Source: Azospirillum sp051124815 (GTDB taxonomy: Bacteria > Pseudomonadota > Alphaproteobacteria > Azospirillales > Azospirillaceae). Taken from it: a stretch of DNA of 64,000 nt. Below, piece after piece: positions 56,513 through 64,000 of the stretch. The stretch is taken from contig NZ_CP118488.1 in NCBI RefSeq assembly GCF_051124815.1, positions 62,001 through 126,000 on the forward strand, given 5' to 3'. The first letter of the stretch is position 1. Each line of letters starts with the position of its first letter. The notes below the pieces were generated by a model. That model had not been told where the DNA came from. It saw only the letters and a program-made list of their open reading frames with translations, and ran no database searches. Position numbers and translations under genes: made by a program.

Positions 56513-57380
56513 CGACGGGGTGCGGGACCGGGATCTGGCGCCGGACGATGCGCAGGACCTCGCCACCCCCACCTGGGCGACCAATTTCGGAACGAACGGC
56601 GGCCTGCTGCCCGCAGCGGCTGATGAGGACCAGGAGATATGGCTTCTCAGCTACTCCGACCTCGTCACGCTGCTGCTGTCGGTGTTCGTCATGCTGCTGG
56701 CGATCACGACGCTGAAGGACCAGCTGCCGACCACGCCGCAGCCGGAAACGCCCGTCGTCGCGCTCCAAACCACCGCGACGCTCCCGCCCCTGTTCGACGA
56801 GCCCGAACCGGCCGTGGTTCCCCACCCCGCTCTGCCGGAGCCGACCCAGCCCTCCGACCCGCGCCCGCGCCTGGACGACGACGAGGTGGCGGTGACCGCC
56901 CCCGATCTGGTCGCGGCACGGTGGCGCGAAGCCCTGGCGAAGCTGGGCGTGCCGCCCAGCGTGGCGGTCGACGTGCGGCAGAACCGGGTCGGCATCGTCA
57001 TCGGCGACGGCATCCTCTTCGCCCCCGGACAGGCCGACCTGACACCGGGCGGCGACGGGCTGCTGCGCCGGCTGGCCCCGACGCTGGCGGCGACCCGCGG
57101 CGAGGTGGTGGTGGAGGGGCACAGCGACTCCACGCCGATCGGCAACCGCCGTTTCCCCTCCAACTGGGAACTGTCGGGCGGCCGGGCGGCCAGCGTGGTC
57201 CGCCGCCTGATCGAGCTGGGCCTGCCCCCGGACCGGCTGTCGGCGGTGGGCTATGCCGACACCCGGCCGCTGTCCGCCGGCAGCGACCCGGCATCGCTGG
57301 CCCGCAACCGCCGCGTCGCCATCAGCATCCGGGCCGACGGCCTGCCGGCCGGCCAAGCCCCCGTCAGAGCGATTCCATAG
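56499..57380 (+). CDS. motB-like: MotB-like OmpA-domain stator protein
   Basis: A 293-residue protein. A single helix with the ion-binding Asp (Asp54 in 'LLSYSDLVTLLLSVFVMLLAIT') is followed by a Pro-rich linker (about 75-130) and an OmpA-like peptidoglycan-binding domain (about 160-285: 'DGILFAPGQADLTPGGDGLL', 'VVEGHSDSTPIGNRRFPSNWELSGGRAASVVRRLIELG', 'RNRRVAISI'). This is the MotB/PomB arrangement. It overlaps the MotA-like gene by 14 bases. The ion (H+ or Na+) is not clear. The long linker and the distance from flagellar genes suggest a dedicated stator, perhaps for lateral flagella or another machine. Confidence 0.88.
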   Translation: MAPPDDGVRDRDLAPDDAQDLATPTWATNFGTNGGLLPAAADEDQEIWLLSYSDLVTLLLSVFVMLLAITTLKDQLPTTPQPETPVVALQTTATLPPLFDEPEPAVVPHPALPEPTQPSDPRPRLDDDEVAVTAPDLVAARWREALAKLGVPPSVAVDVRQNRVGIVIGDGILFAPGQADLTPGGDGLLRRLAPTLAATRGEVVVEGHSDSTPIGNRRFPSNWELSGGRAASVVRRLIELGLPPDRLSAVGYADTRPLSAGSDPASLARNRRVAISIRADGLPAGQAPVRAIP

Positions 57381-57540
57381 GGGCAGGGTTTGATTTGACG
57401 CAATGCAGCGAGGCGGCGAAGGGGACTATGCTGAGATCTGGTGGTCGATCTGGTTGACGTATTGTCCTCCACCCCGATGGCGCCGCCCCCGGCGGATGTT
57501 TCCCCAGTGGAAACATCCAATCAGGGGCATCCCGGCGCCC

Positions 57541-57563
57541 CTTCCCCCGCCAGCCGGGGGAAG
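57541..57563. repeat. GC-rich palindrome in the leader of the N-ATPase operon
   Basis: CTTCCCCCG (57541-57549) pairs with CGGGGGAAG (57555-57563) around a 5-base loop. It lies 85 bases before the atpD start in a 267-base gap after the MotB-like gene and is of the same GC-rich type as the other elements. It could end the stator transcript or act in the atpD leader. Confidence 0.5.
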
Positions 57564-57647
57564 GTCGGGGAGGCCTCTTCCCGCGGCACTGCCGTGGCCG
57601 CCACCATTCCGCACGGTTCCCGTCCCGCCCAACCGGCTGGAGTGACC

Positions 57648-59107
<1,460 letters not shown>

Positions 59108-59111
<4 letters not shown>

Positions 59112-59626
59112 ACGAGAATCCGGGGATATCCCCCTCTCCCCCCCGGGGGGAGAGGGGATTCAAGCGGACGCGAGAGTTGTCGCTCATCATCACCACGCCG
59201 ACCTCCGTCGCAGCCCAGCTCACCGGTCTCCGCCATCTGCGGGCGGAGGATGCCAGCGGCGCCTTCGGCATCTGGCCCGGCCATGCCGACCTGCTGACCG
59301 CCTTGGCGATTTCCGTCATAAGCTGGCGCGGTGCCGATGGGCGGGAGGGACATTGCGCCGTGCGCGGCGGGGTGCTGACCATCCGCGACGGTGCGCGGAT
59401 CGCGGTGGCGACGCGCGAGGCGGTGCCGGGCGACGACCTCCGCGCGCTGGAACGCGACGTCCTGGCCCGCTTCCGCCGCAATGTGGAGGAGGAGGGGGAG
59501 GCGCGGTCCGGCGCCCGCCGCATGCATCTGGCCGCGATCCGCCACATCCTGGCTTATCTGCGCCCGGATCGCCGTCCGACGGGTCCCTTCGCCCCCACCC
59601 CCGACGGCGGGGAGGAAGCACCATGA
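59108..59626 (+). CDS. atpC: N-type ATPase F1 subunit epsilon, with repeat-derived N-terminus
   Basis: From the ATG at 59108, which overlaps the atpD stop, the product has 172 residues. Residues 7-17 ('ISPSPPRGERG') are encoded by a GC-rich palindromic repeat, and typical epsilon sequence begins only at about residue 25 ('SLIITTPTSVAAQLTGLRHLRAEDASGAFGIWPGHADLLTAL'). The core matches the epsilon beta-barrel; the C-terminal helices are short. Translation could instead start at TTG 59177, with a GAGAG-like site, giving about 149 residues. Epsilon links F1 to the c-ring. The ATGA overlap with atpQ downstream implies coupled translation. Confidence 0.88.
59131..59157. repeat. Perfect GC-rich palindrome inside the 5' end of atpC
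   Basis: CCCCTCTCCCCCC and GGGGGGAGAGGGG form a 13-base perfect palindrome (59131-59157, one base in the centre). It is in frame with atpC and encodes 'PSPPRGERG'. The same core is found in the inverted pair at 8168-8277. Confidence 0.85.
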
Positions 59627-59901
59627 CCGATGAGCAGGATCCGCTTCCCGGCAGCGTCCGCCGCCAACGCGAACGGCGGGAGCATTGGCTGCGCGAGGGC
59701 GAACGGCCGATGGGTCGCAATCTCGCCCTGATCGGGGCGCTGGGCTGGCTGGTGATCGTGCCGACGCTGGCCGGCCTGTTCGCCGGACGCTGGCTCGACG
59801 AGCGCTTCGGCGGCGGCATCTTCTGGACGGCGGCGCTGCTGTTCGCGGGCGTGGTGCTCGGCGGATGGCTCGCCTGGAACCGCATCGAACAGGAACGCTG
59901 A
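59623..59901 (+). CDS. atpQ: N-type ATPase accessory membrane protein AtpQ
   Basis: A 92-residue protein (AtpI-like). A charged N-terminal half ('VRRQRERREHWLREGERPMGRN') precedes two helices ('LALIGALGWLVIVPTLAGLFAGRWLDERFG' and 'FWTAALLFAGVVLGGWLAW'). The 'P.laGl.aGRWLDerfgg..FW' pattern is the AtpQ/AtpI signature. AtpQ is found only in N-type operons, together with AtpR, and is thought to help assemble or stabilise the membrane part. Start and stop overlap or abut atpC and atpR. Confidence 0.88.
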   Translation: MTDEQDPLPGSVRRQRERREHWLREGERPMGRNLALIGALGWLVIVPTLAGLFAGRWLDERFGGGIFWTAALLFAGVVLGGWLAWNRIEQER

Positions 59902-59902
59902 C

Positions 59903-60193
59903 ATGACGACCGCGCCTTATCTCCTCCCCATCATTGCCGGGGCTCTGGCCGGTCTGGCACTCGGCGTCCTGTTCTTCCGCGGTCTGGCGGCGACGGCGCG
60001 GCTCTACGCGCTGGGCGGGGTGCGCCGGGCGGTGCCGCTCTATCTGCTGCGGCTGGCCGGCGCCACTGCCGGATTCACCATCGCCGCCGTTTGGGGCGGG
60101 GCGGAGGCGCTGCTGGCGATGCTTGCCGGCTTCCAACTGGCCCGCAGCATCGTGGTCCGTCGGGAAAGGCGGTCGCAGGAGGGGACGCCATGA
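59903..60193 (+). CDS. atpR: N-type ATPase accessory membrane protein AtpR
   Basis: A 96-residue protein with three helices. The pattern 'AGLALGVLFFRGLAATARLYALGGVRRAVPLYLLRLAG' (about 14-51) has the conserved Phe-Phe, an Arg near 'TARLY' and 'R..P...LR', as in AtpR. This protein is specific to N-type ATPases and has been proposed to interact with the c-ring or to hold Mg/ions in the membrane. It begins 1 base after the atpQ stop and overlaps atpB by 4 bases. Confidence 0.88.
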   Translation: MTTAPYLLPIIAGALAGLALGVLFFRGLAATARLYALGGVRRAVPLYLLRLAGATAGFTIAAVWGGAEALLAMLAGFQLARSIVVRRERRSQEGTP

Positions 60194-60864
60194 CCGAATC
60201 ACCGCTGACGACGCCGGTGGTCTTCCTGCTGGGTCCGGTCCCGATCACGCTGCCCGTCGTCGCCACCTGGGGACTGATGGTGGTGATGACGCTGGGCTCC
60301 GCGCTGGCGACCCGGCGGCTGCGGGTGGAGCGGCCCGGCCCGGTCCAGACCGTGCTGGAACTGGTGGTGGAGACGCTGCGCCGGCAGATCGCCGAGACGA
60401 TGCAGACCGATGCCACCCCCTTCCTGCCGCTGCTGGGCACGCTGTTCCTCTATCTGGCGGTCGCCAACCTGTCGGGGCTGGTGCCGGGGATGAAGGCGCC
60501 GACCGCCTTCCTGGAGACGGCGATGGCGCTGGCGCTGGTCGTGCTGCTGTCCTCGCAGGCGCTGGGCATCCGCCGCCGCGGCCTGTGGGCCTATCTGAAG
60601 GGCTTCGCCCACCCCACCCCGCTGCTGCTGCCGCTGAACATCCTGTCGGAACTGACGCGCGCCTTCTCGCTGTCGATCCGCCTGTTCGGAAACGTGATGA
60701 GCGGGGAGTTCGTCATCGCCATCGTGCTGTCGCTGGCGGGCCTGTTCGTACCGGTGCCGCTGATGGCGCTGGAACTGCTGCTGGGTCTCGTCCAGGCGTA
60801 CATCTTCACCATTCTTGCCGCGGTCTTCATCGGCGGCGCCGTCGGAACAATCGAGAAAGGGTAG
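60190..60864 (+). CDS. atpB: N-type ATPase Fo subunit a
   Basis: A 224-residue membrane protein. It has the conserved stator Arg in 'ELTRAFSLSIRLFGNVMSGEF' (about 155-175) and the preceding 'LPLNILSE'. The last helix ends in 'LVQAYIFTILAAVFIGGAVG'. Subunit a supplies the half-channels for ions beside the c-ring. The start overlaps the atpR stop by 4 bases (ATGA). Length is shorter than housekeeping AtpB, as in other N-type operons. Confidence 0.94.
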   Translation: MTESPLTTPVVFLLGPVPITLPVVATWGLMVVMTLGSALATRRLRVERPGPVQTVLELVVETLRRQIAETMQTDATPFLPLLGTLFLYLAVANLSGLVPGMKAPTAFLETAMALALVVLLSSQALGIRRRGLWAYLKGFAHPTPLLLPLNILSELTRAFSLSIRLFGNVMSGEFVIAIVLSLAGLFVPVPLMALELLLGLVQAYIFTILAAVFIGGAVGTIEKG

Positions 60865-60869
60865 GAATC

Positions 60870-61109
60870 ATGGACGTCCATGCCATCAGCATCCTGGGCG
60901 CCGCACTGGCCGTGTCGGTCGGCGCCATCGGCCCGGCGCTGGCCGAAGGCCGCGCCGTCGCCGCCGCGATGGAGGCCATCGCCCGCCAGCCGGAAGCCGC
61001 CAACACCCTGTCGCGCACCCTGTTCGTCGGTCTGGCGATGATCGAGACCATGGCGATCTACTGCCTCGTCGTGGCGCTGCTTCTGCTGTTCGCCAACCCG
61101 TTCGCCTGA
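60870..61109 (+). CDS. atpE: N-type ATPase Fo subunit c with two carboxylates
   Basis: A 79-residue proteolipid with two helices joined by the polar loop 'RQPEAANTLSR'. The ion-binding Glu59 is in 'LAMIETMAIY', and a second carboxylate, Glu26, is in 'GPALAEGRAV' on helix 1. The 33-residue spacing places Glu26 where the Na+-binding c subunits of Ilyobacter-type enzymes have a Gln, Thr60 where they have Ser, and Tyr64 where they have Tyr; the Thr of that motif is Met61 here. Such double-carboxylate sites are typical of N-type ATPases. Whether Na+ or H+ is carried cannot be settled by sequence. Confidence 0.94.
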   Translation: MDVHAISILGAALAVSVGAIGPALAEGRAVAAAMEAIARQPEAANTLSRTLFVGLAMIETMAIYCLVVALLLLFANPFA

Positions 61110-61132
61110 GCGCCGCAACCCCGAGGTCCGTC

Positions 61133-61906
61133 ATGCACATCGACGGTTGGACGCTTCTGCTCCAGGCGGTCAATTTTTTGATCCTGGTCTGGCTGCTGCG
61201 CCGCTTCCTCTACCGCCCGATCCTGGCGGTGATCGCCGAGCGGCAGGCCGCAACCGAGCGCGTCCGCACCGAGGCCGAGGCCGCGCGCCAGGCCGCCGAA
61301 ACGGCGCGTCAAACCCTGGAGGCGCAGCGCACCGCCCTGCCCGCCGAACGCGACCGCCTGATCGCCGCCGCCCGCGCCGAAGCCGAGGCCGAACGCGCCG
61401 CCTTGCTGGACAAGGCGCGGGCCGAGGCCGACCACGCGCTGGAGGAGGCCCGCAGCCGACTGGCCGACGAACGGGCGCAGGCGCTGGATGCGCTGCAGCG
61501 CCATGCCGCCGATCTCGGAACGCAACTGGCGACCCGGCTTCTGCGCGACGCCCCGTCCGGCACCCTGACCCGTCCACTGCTGGACGAGGCCTGCGCTGCG
61601 GTGGAGTCCCTGAGCGGTCCCCAGCGCCAAACGCTCGCCGACGGGAGCGATCCGGTGCCGGTGCGCCTTGCCGCCGCCGGTCCACTGTCCGAAGACGACA
61701 CCGCCCACGCGCGCGACCGGCTGGCGGCGGCGCTCGGCCGGCCGGTCGCGCTGGAACCGGTCGAGGACCCGTCGCTGATCGCCGGAGTGGAACTGCACTT
61801 TGCCCACAGCGTCGTCCGCCGCAGCTGGAAACAGACGCTGGCCGAGGCGAAGGAGGAGATGACCCGTCATGACTCCGCAAGAAGCGATGCCGACGCCCTC
61901 GCTTGA
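61133..61906 (+). CDS. atpF: N-type ATPase Fo subunit b with delta-like C-terminal domain
   Basis: A 257-residue protein, longer than a normal b subunit. It has one N-terminal helix ('TLLLQAVNFLILVWLLRRFLY', about 7-27), a long Ala/Arg/Glu-rich coiled coil (30-135), then a globular part (about 140-245) with 'PVPVRLAAAGPLSEDDTAHARDRLAAALGRPVALEPVEDPSLIAGVELH' in pattern, which resembles the C-terminal half of subunit delta. No separate atpH gene is present, so this domain probably does delta's job at the top of F1. GAGG precedes the ATG. It overlaps atpA by 38 bases. Confidence 0.9.
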   Translation: MHIDGWTLLLQAVNFLILVWLLRRFLYRPILAVIAERQAATERVRTEAEAARQAAETARQTLEAQRTALPAERDRLIAAARAEAEAERAALLDKARAEADHALEEARSRLADERAQALDALQRHAADLGTQLATRLLRDAPSGTLTRPLLDEACAAVESLSGPQRQTLADGSDPVPVRLAAAGPLSEDDTAHARDRLAAALGRPVALEPVEDPSLIAGVELHFAHSVVRRSWKQTLAEAKEEMTRHDSARSDADALA

Positions 61907-63410
61907 GGACGCGCTAGACGCCTGGATGCCGGGCGCGCTGCGCCGGCTGGACGGGCTGGATACGGCTGCGCGGCTGGAATCGGTCGGGCGGGTGGAATCG
62001 GTCGGCGACGGCATCGCCCATGTCTCCGGCCTGCCCGACGTCCGGGTGGACGAGCTTTTGCTGTTCCCCGGCGGCGGCGTCGGGCTCGCCATGGATCTGG
62101 ACGAGCAGATCGGCTGCGTTTTGCTGGGCGATGCCACGCAGGTGACGGCCGGCGGCACCGTCCACGGCACTGGGACCGTGCTGCGCGTCCCGGTCGGCGA
62201 CAAGCTGATGGGCCGGGTGGTCGACCCGCTCGGCAACCCACTCGACGACGGCCCGCCGGTGGAGGCCGAAGGGTGGGAACCGGTGGAGCGTCCCGCCCCC
62301 ACCATCGCCGAGCGCGCGGCGGTGTCCGAACCGCTGCTGACCGGCACCGTGGTCATTGACGCCATGTTCCCGCTCGGCCGCGGCCAGCGCGAGCTGCTGA
62401 TCGGCGACCGCGCCACCGGCAAGACCGCCATCGCGGTGGACGCCATCCTCAACCAGACGGACGGCGACGTGTATTGCGTCTATGTCGCCATCGGCCAGAA
62501 GGCGTCGGGCGTGCGGGCGGCGATCGAGGCGGTGCGCCAGGGCGGCGCGGCGGCGCGCACCCTGTTCGTCATCGCCGCCGCCGATTCCGCCCCCGGCCTG
62601 CAATGGCTGGCGCCCTATGCCGGCTTCACCATGGCCGAATATTTCCGCGACAGCGGCCGGCATGCCCTGGTCATCGTCGACGACCTGACCAAGCATGCGG
62701 CGGTCCACCGCCAAATCTCCCTCCTGCTGCGCCGCCCGCCGGGACGGGAGGCCTATCCGGGCGACGTCTTCTATCTGCACAGCCGCCTGCTGGAACGGGC
62801 GGCCAAGCTGACCGCGGCCAAGGGCGGCGGGTCGCTGACCGCCTTGCCCATCGCCGAGACCCAGAGCGGCAACCTGTCGGCCTACATCCCGACCAACCTG
62901 ATCTCCATCACCGACGGGCAGGTCTGCCTCGACGCCAAGCTGTTCTACGAGGGGCAGAAGCCGGCGGTGGATATCGGCCGCAGCGTGTCGCGCGTCGGCG
63001 GCAAGGCGCAGCCGCCGGTGCTGCGCACGCTGGCCGAACCGTTGCGGCTCGATTACGCCCAGTTCCTGGAACTGGAGGTCTTCACCCGCTTCGGCGGACT
63101 GGTGGACGAGCGGACGCGCAAGGCGGTGGCGCATGGCCAGCGCATGCGGGCCCTGCTGGCACAGCGCCATCTGTCGCCCCGGCCGCTGGCGGTCCAGGCG
63201 GCGCAGTTGCTGGCGCTGGCCGACGGCACGCTGGACGGCCTCCCGCTGGAGGCGATTCCGCGCTTCCAGGCGGCACTCGCCACCCTGGCCGATGCCCGCC
63301 CGCCGAAGATCGGCGAAAAGCTTGACGACGCGACCAAGACGGCATTGCGCGACCTGATCGCCCAGGCGGCAGCGGGCCTTGGCGGAGAGACGCCCGGAGT
63401 TACGCCATGA
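61869..63410 (+). CDS. atpA: N-type ATPase F1 subunit alpha
   Basis: A 513-residue subunit. It shows 'LESVGRVESVGDGIAHVSGLPDV' (barrel), the noncatalytic Walker A 'GDRATGKTAIA' (about 178-188; Ala replaces the usual Gln), 'YVAIGQKASGVRAAIE', 'ALVIVDDLTKHAAVHRQISLLLRRPPGREAYPGDVFYLHSRLLERAA' pattern with the arginine finger region downstream ('SVSRVGGKAQ'). The start lies within the end of atpF (38 bases) and the stop overlaps atpG by 4 bases. Confidence 0.95.
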   Translation: MTPQEAMPTPSLEDALDAWMPGALRRLDGLDTAARLESVGRVESVGDGIAHVSGLPDVRVDELLLFPGGGVGLAMDLDEQIGCVLLGDATQVTAGGTVHGTGTVLRVPVGDKLMGRVVDPLGNPLDDGPPVEAEGWEPVERPAPTIAERAAVSEPLLTGTVVIDAMFPLGRGQRELLIGDRATGKTAIAVDAILNQTDGDVYCVYVAIGQKASGVRAAIEAVRQGGAAARTLFVIAAADSAPGLQWLAPYAGFTMAEYFRDSGRHALVIVDDLTKHAAVHRQISLLLRRPPGREAYPGDVFYLHSRLLERAAKLTAAKGGGSLTALPIAETQSGNLSAYIPTNLISITDGQVCLDAKLFYEGQKPAVDIGRSVSRVGGKAQPPVLRTLAEPLRLDYAQFLELEVFTRFGGLVDERTRKAVAHGQRMRALLAQRHLSPRPLAVQAAQLLALADGTLDGLPLEAIPRFQAALATLADARPPKIGEKLDDATKTALRDLIAQAAAGLGGETPGVTP

Positions 63411-64000
63411 CCGAGCGGCTGACGGAGGTTGAGGCGCGGAAGGCCAGCGTGCAGGATCTGGGGGCGGTGACCGACGTCATGCGCTCACTCGCCGCCATGC
63501 GGCTGCAGCAGGCGCTCGGTACGCTGTCCGGTACCCGTGCCTATGCCGAGGTGATCGCCGGGGCGCTGGCCCAGGCCGCCACACTTCTGGACGACGCCCC
63601 GGCGCAGTGGCCGGTGAACGGGCGCGGCCATACCGCCTGGGTGCTGTTCACCCCGGAACACGGTTTCGTCGGCGCCTTCGCCGAACGGCTGGTCGAGATG
63701 GCGCTGACCGCCCCGCCCGGCTGTGCGTTGTGGGTGGTGGGACAGCGCGGCGCGGCCCTGCTGGACGAGCGCGGCCGGCCGCCGGCCTGGAGCGCGGCGA
63801 TGGCGACCAACACCGACGCCGTCACCGCGACCGCCCGGCGCATCGCCGACGCACTCTATCGCGCCGCGGCGGACGGACGGCTGGGCCGGGTGGAACTGCT
63901 CTATGGCCGCACCAACGCCGGCGCGCCGCCGGAAGTGGTGCGCCGCCCGCTGCTGCCGCTCGGCCTGCCGCGCGACGGTGCCCGGCCGGTGCCGCCGCTG
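63407..64000 (+). CDS. atpG: N-type ATPase F1 subunit gamma, N-terminal part
   Basis: The frame from ATG 63407 stays open to the right edge (198 codons). The N-terminal helix 'LTEVEARKASVQDLGAVTDVMRSLAAMRLQQA' corresponds to the gamma helix that penetrates the alpha3beta3 head; the middle part has 'AWVLFTPEHGFVGAFAERLVE', the gamma pattern '(V)(V)...D.GLCG.(F)N' in altered form. It is the last gene expected in the N-type order. The C-terminal helix lies outside the window. Confidence 0.9.
   Translation, partial: MTERLTEVEARKASVQDLGAVTDVMRSLAAMRLQQALGTLSGTRAYAEVIAGALAQAATLLDDAPAQWPVNGRGHTAWVLFTPEHGFVGAFAERLVEMALTAPPGCALWVVGQRGAALLDERGRPPAWSAAMATNTDAVTATARRIADALYRAAADGRLGRVELLYGRTNAGAPPEVVRRPLLPLGLPRDGARPVPPL

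Noticed and set aside
57441..57647. An in-frame N-terminal extension of atpD by 69 residues
   Set aside because: The extra sequence is low-complexity and contains a GC-rich palindrome; ATG 57648 has a proper ribosome site and lies near the usual start of the beta barrel.

Overview
The window reads as a high-GC alphaproteobacterial replicon, most likely Azospirillum or a close Rhodospirillales relative. This rests on very GC-rich third codon positions, the xseB-ispA-dxs-tlyA block, the dense set of Opp/Dpp-type uptake and amine-catabolic genes, and HWE-type kinases. No rRNA, tRNA, insertion sequence, phage gene or CRISPR array was seen. Genus and replicon type are inferences.

Region 1 (1-26.3 kb) is a large catabolic island. 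It holds an M20 deacetylase, a hydroxypyruvate-reductase-like enzyme, a cupin, two NAD-dependent aldehyde dehydrogenases, a tartrate-dehydrogenase-like enzyme, two DAO-type flavin oxidases, two type II haloacid-dehalogenase-like proteins, two unusual two-domain GNAT acetyltransferases, two class III aminotransferases, a methylmalonate-semialdehyde dehydrogenase, a complete oligopeptide-type ABC importer with a fused double ATPase, and Lrp and LysR regulators. The set resembles an amine/polyamine or omega-amino-acid degradation pathway. Acetyltransferase and deacetylase genes are present where the classical Puu pathway would have glutamylation genes.

Region 2 (26.3-41 kb) is regulatory and housekeeping. 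It carries a KaiC-like ATPase translationally coupled to a hybrid histidine kinase, tlyA, an HWE kinase, dxs-ispA-xseB, a histone-deacetylase-like hydrolase, a TusA sulfur carrier divergent from a BigR/SqrR-like persulfide sensor, a DUF423 membrane protein, a glycosyltransferase and a PAS-GGDEF-EAL c-di-GMP phosphodiesterase.

Region 3 (41-54.2 kb) is mixed: small exported proteins, serC followed by a strong terminator and a pair of DnaA-box-like sites, a sugar epimerase, an exported HNH nuclease-like protein, an amidase, an SbmA/YddA-type ABC transporter, a TumE/TumA-type toxin-antitoxin pair, and a LysR / TPP-enzyme / piperidine-6-carboxylate dehydrogenase locus.

Region 4 (54.3-64 kb) is the most striking. 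A degenerate EAL-like protein and a MotA/MotB-like stator pair lie directly upstream of an alternative N-type F1Fo-ATPase operon in the order atpD-C-Q-R-B-E-F-A-G; atpG runs off the right edge. Its c subunit has two carboxylates at the ion site, its b subunit carries a delta-like C-terminal region, and a GC-rich palindromic repeat lies inside the 5' end of atpC. Related palindromes occur elsewhere in the window (8.2, 24.7, 35.7 and 57.5 kb).
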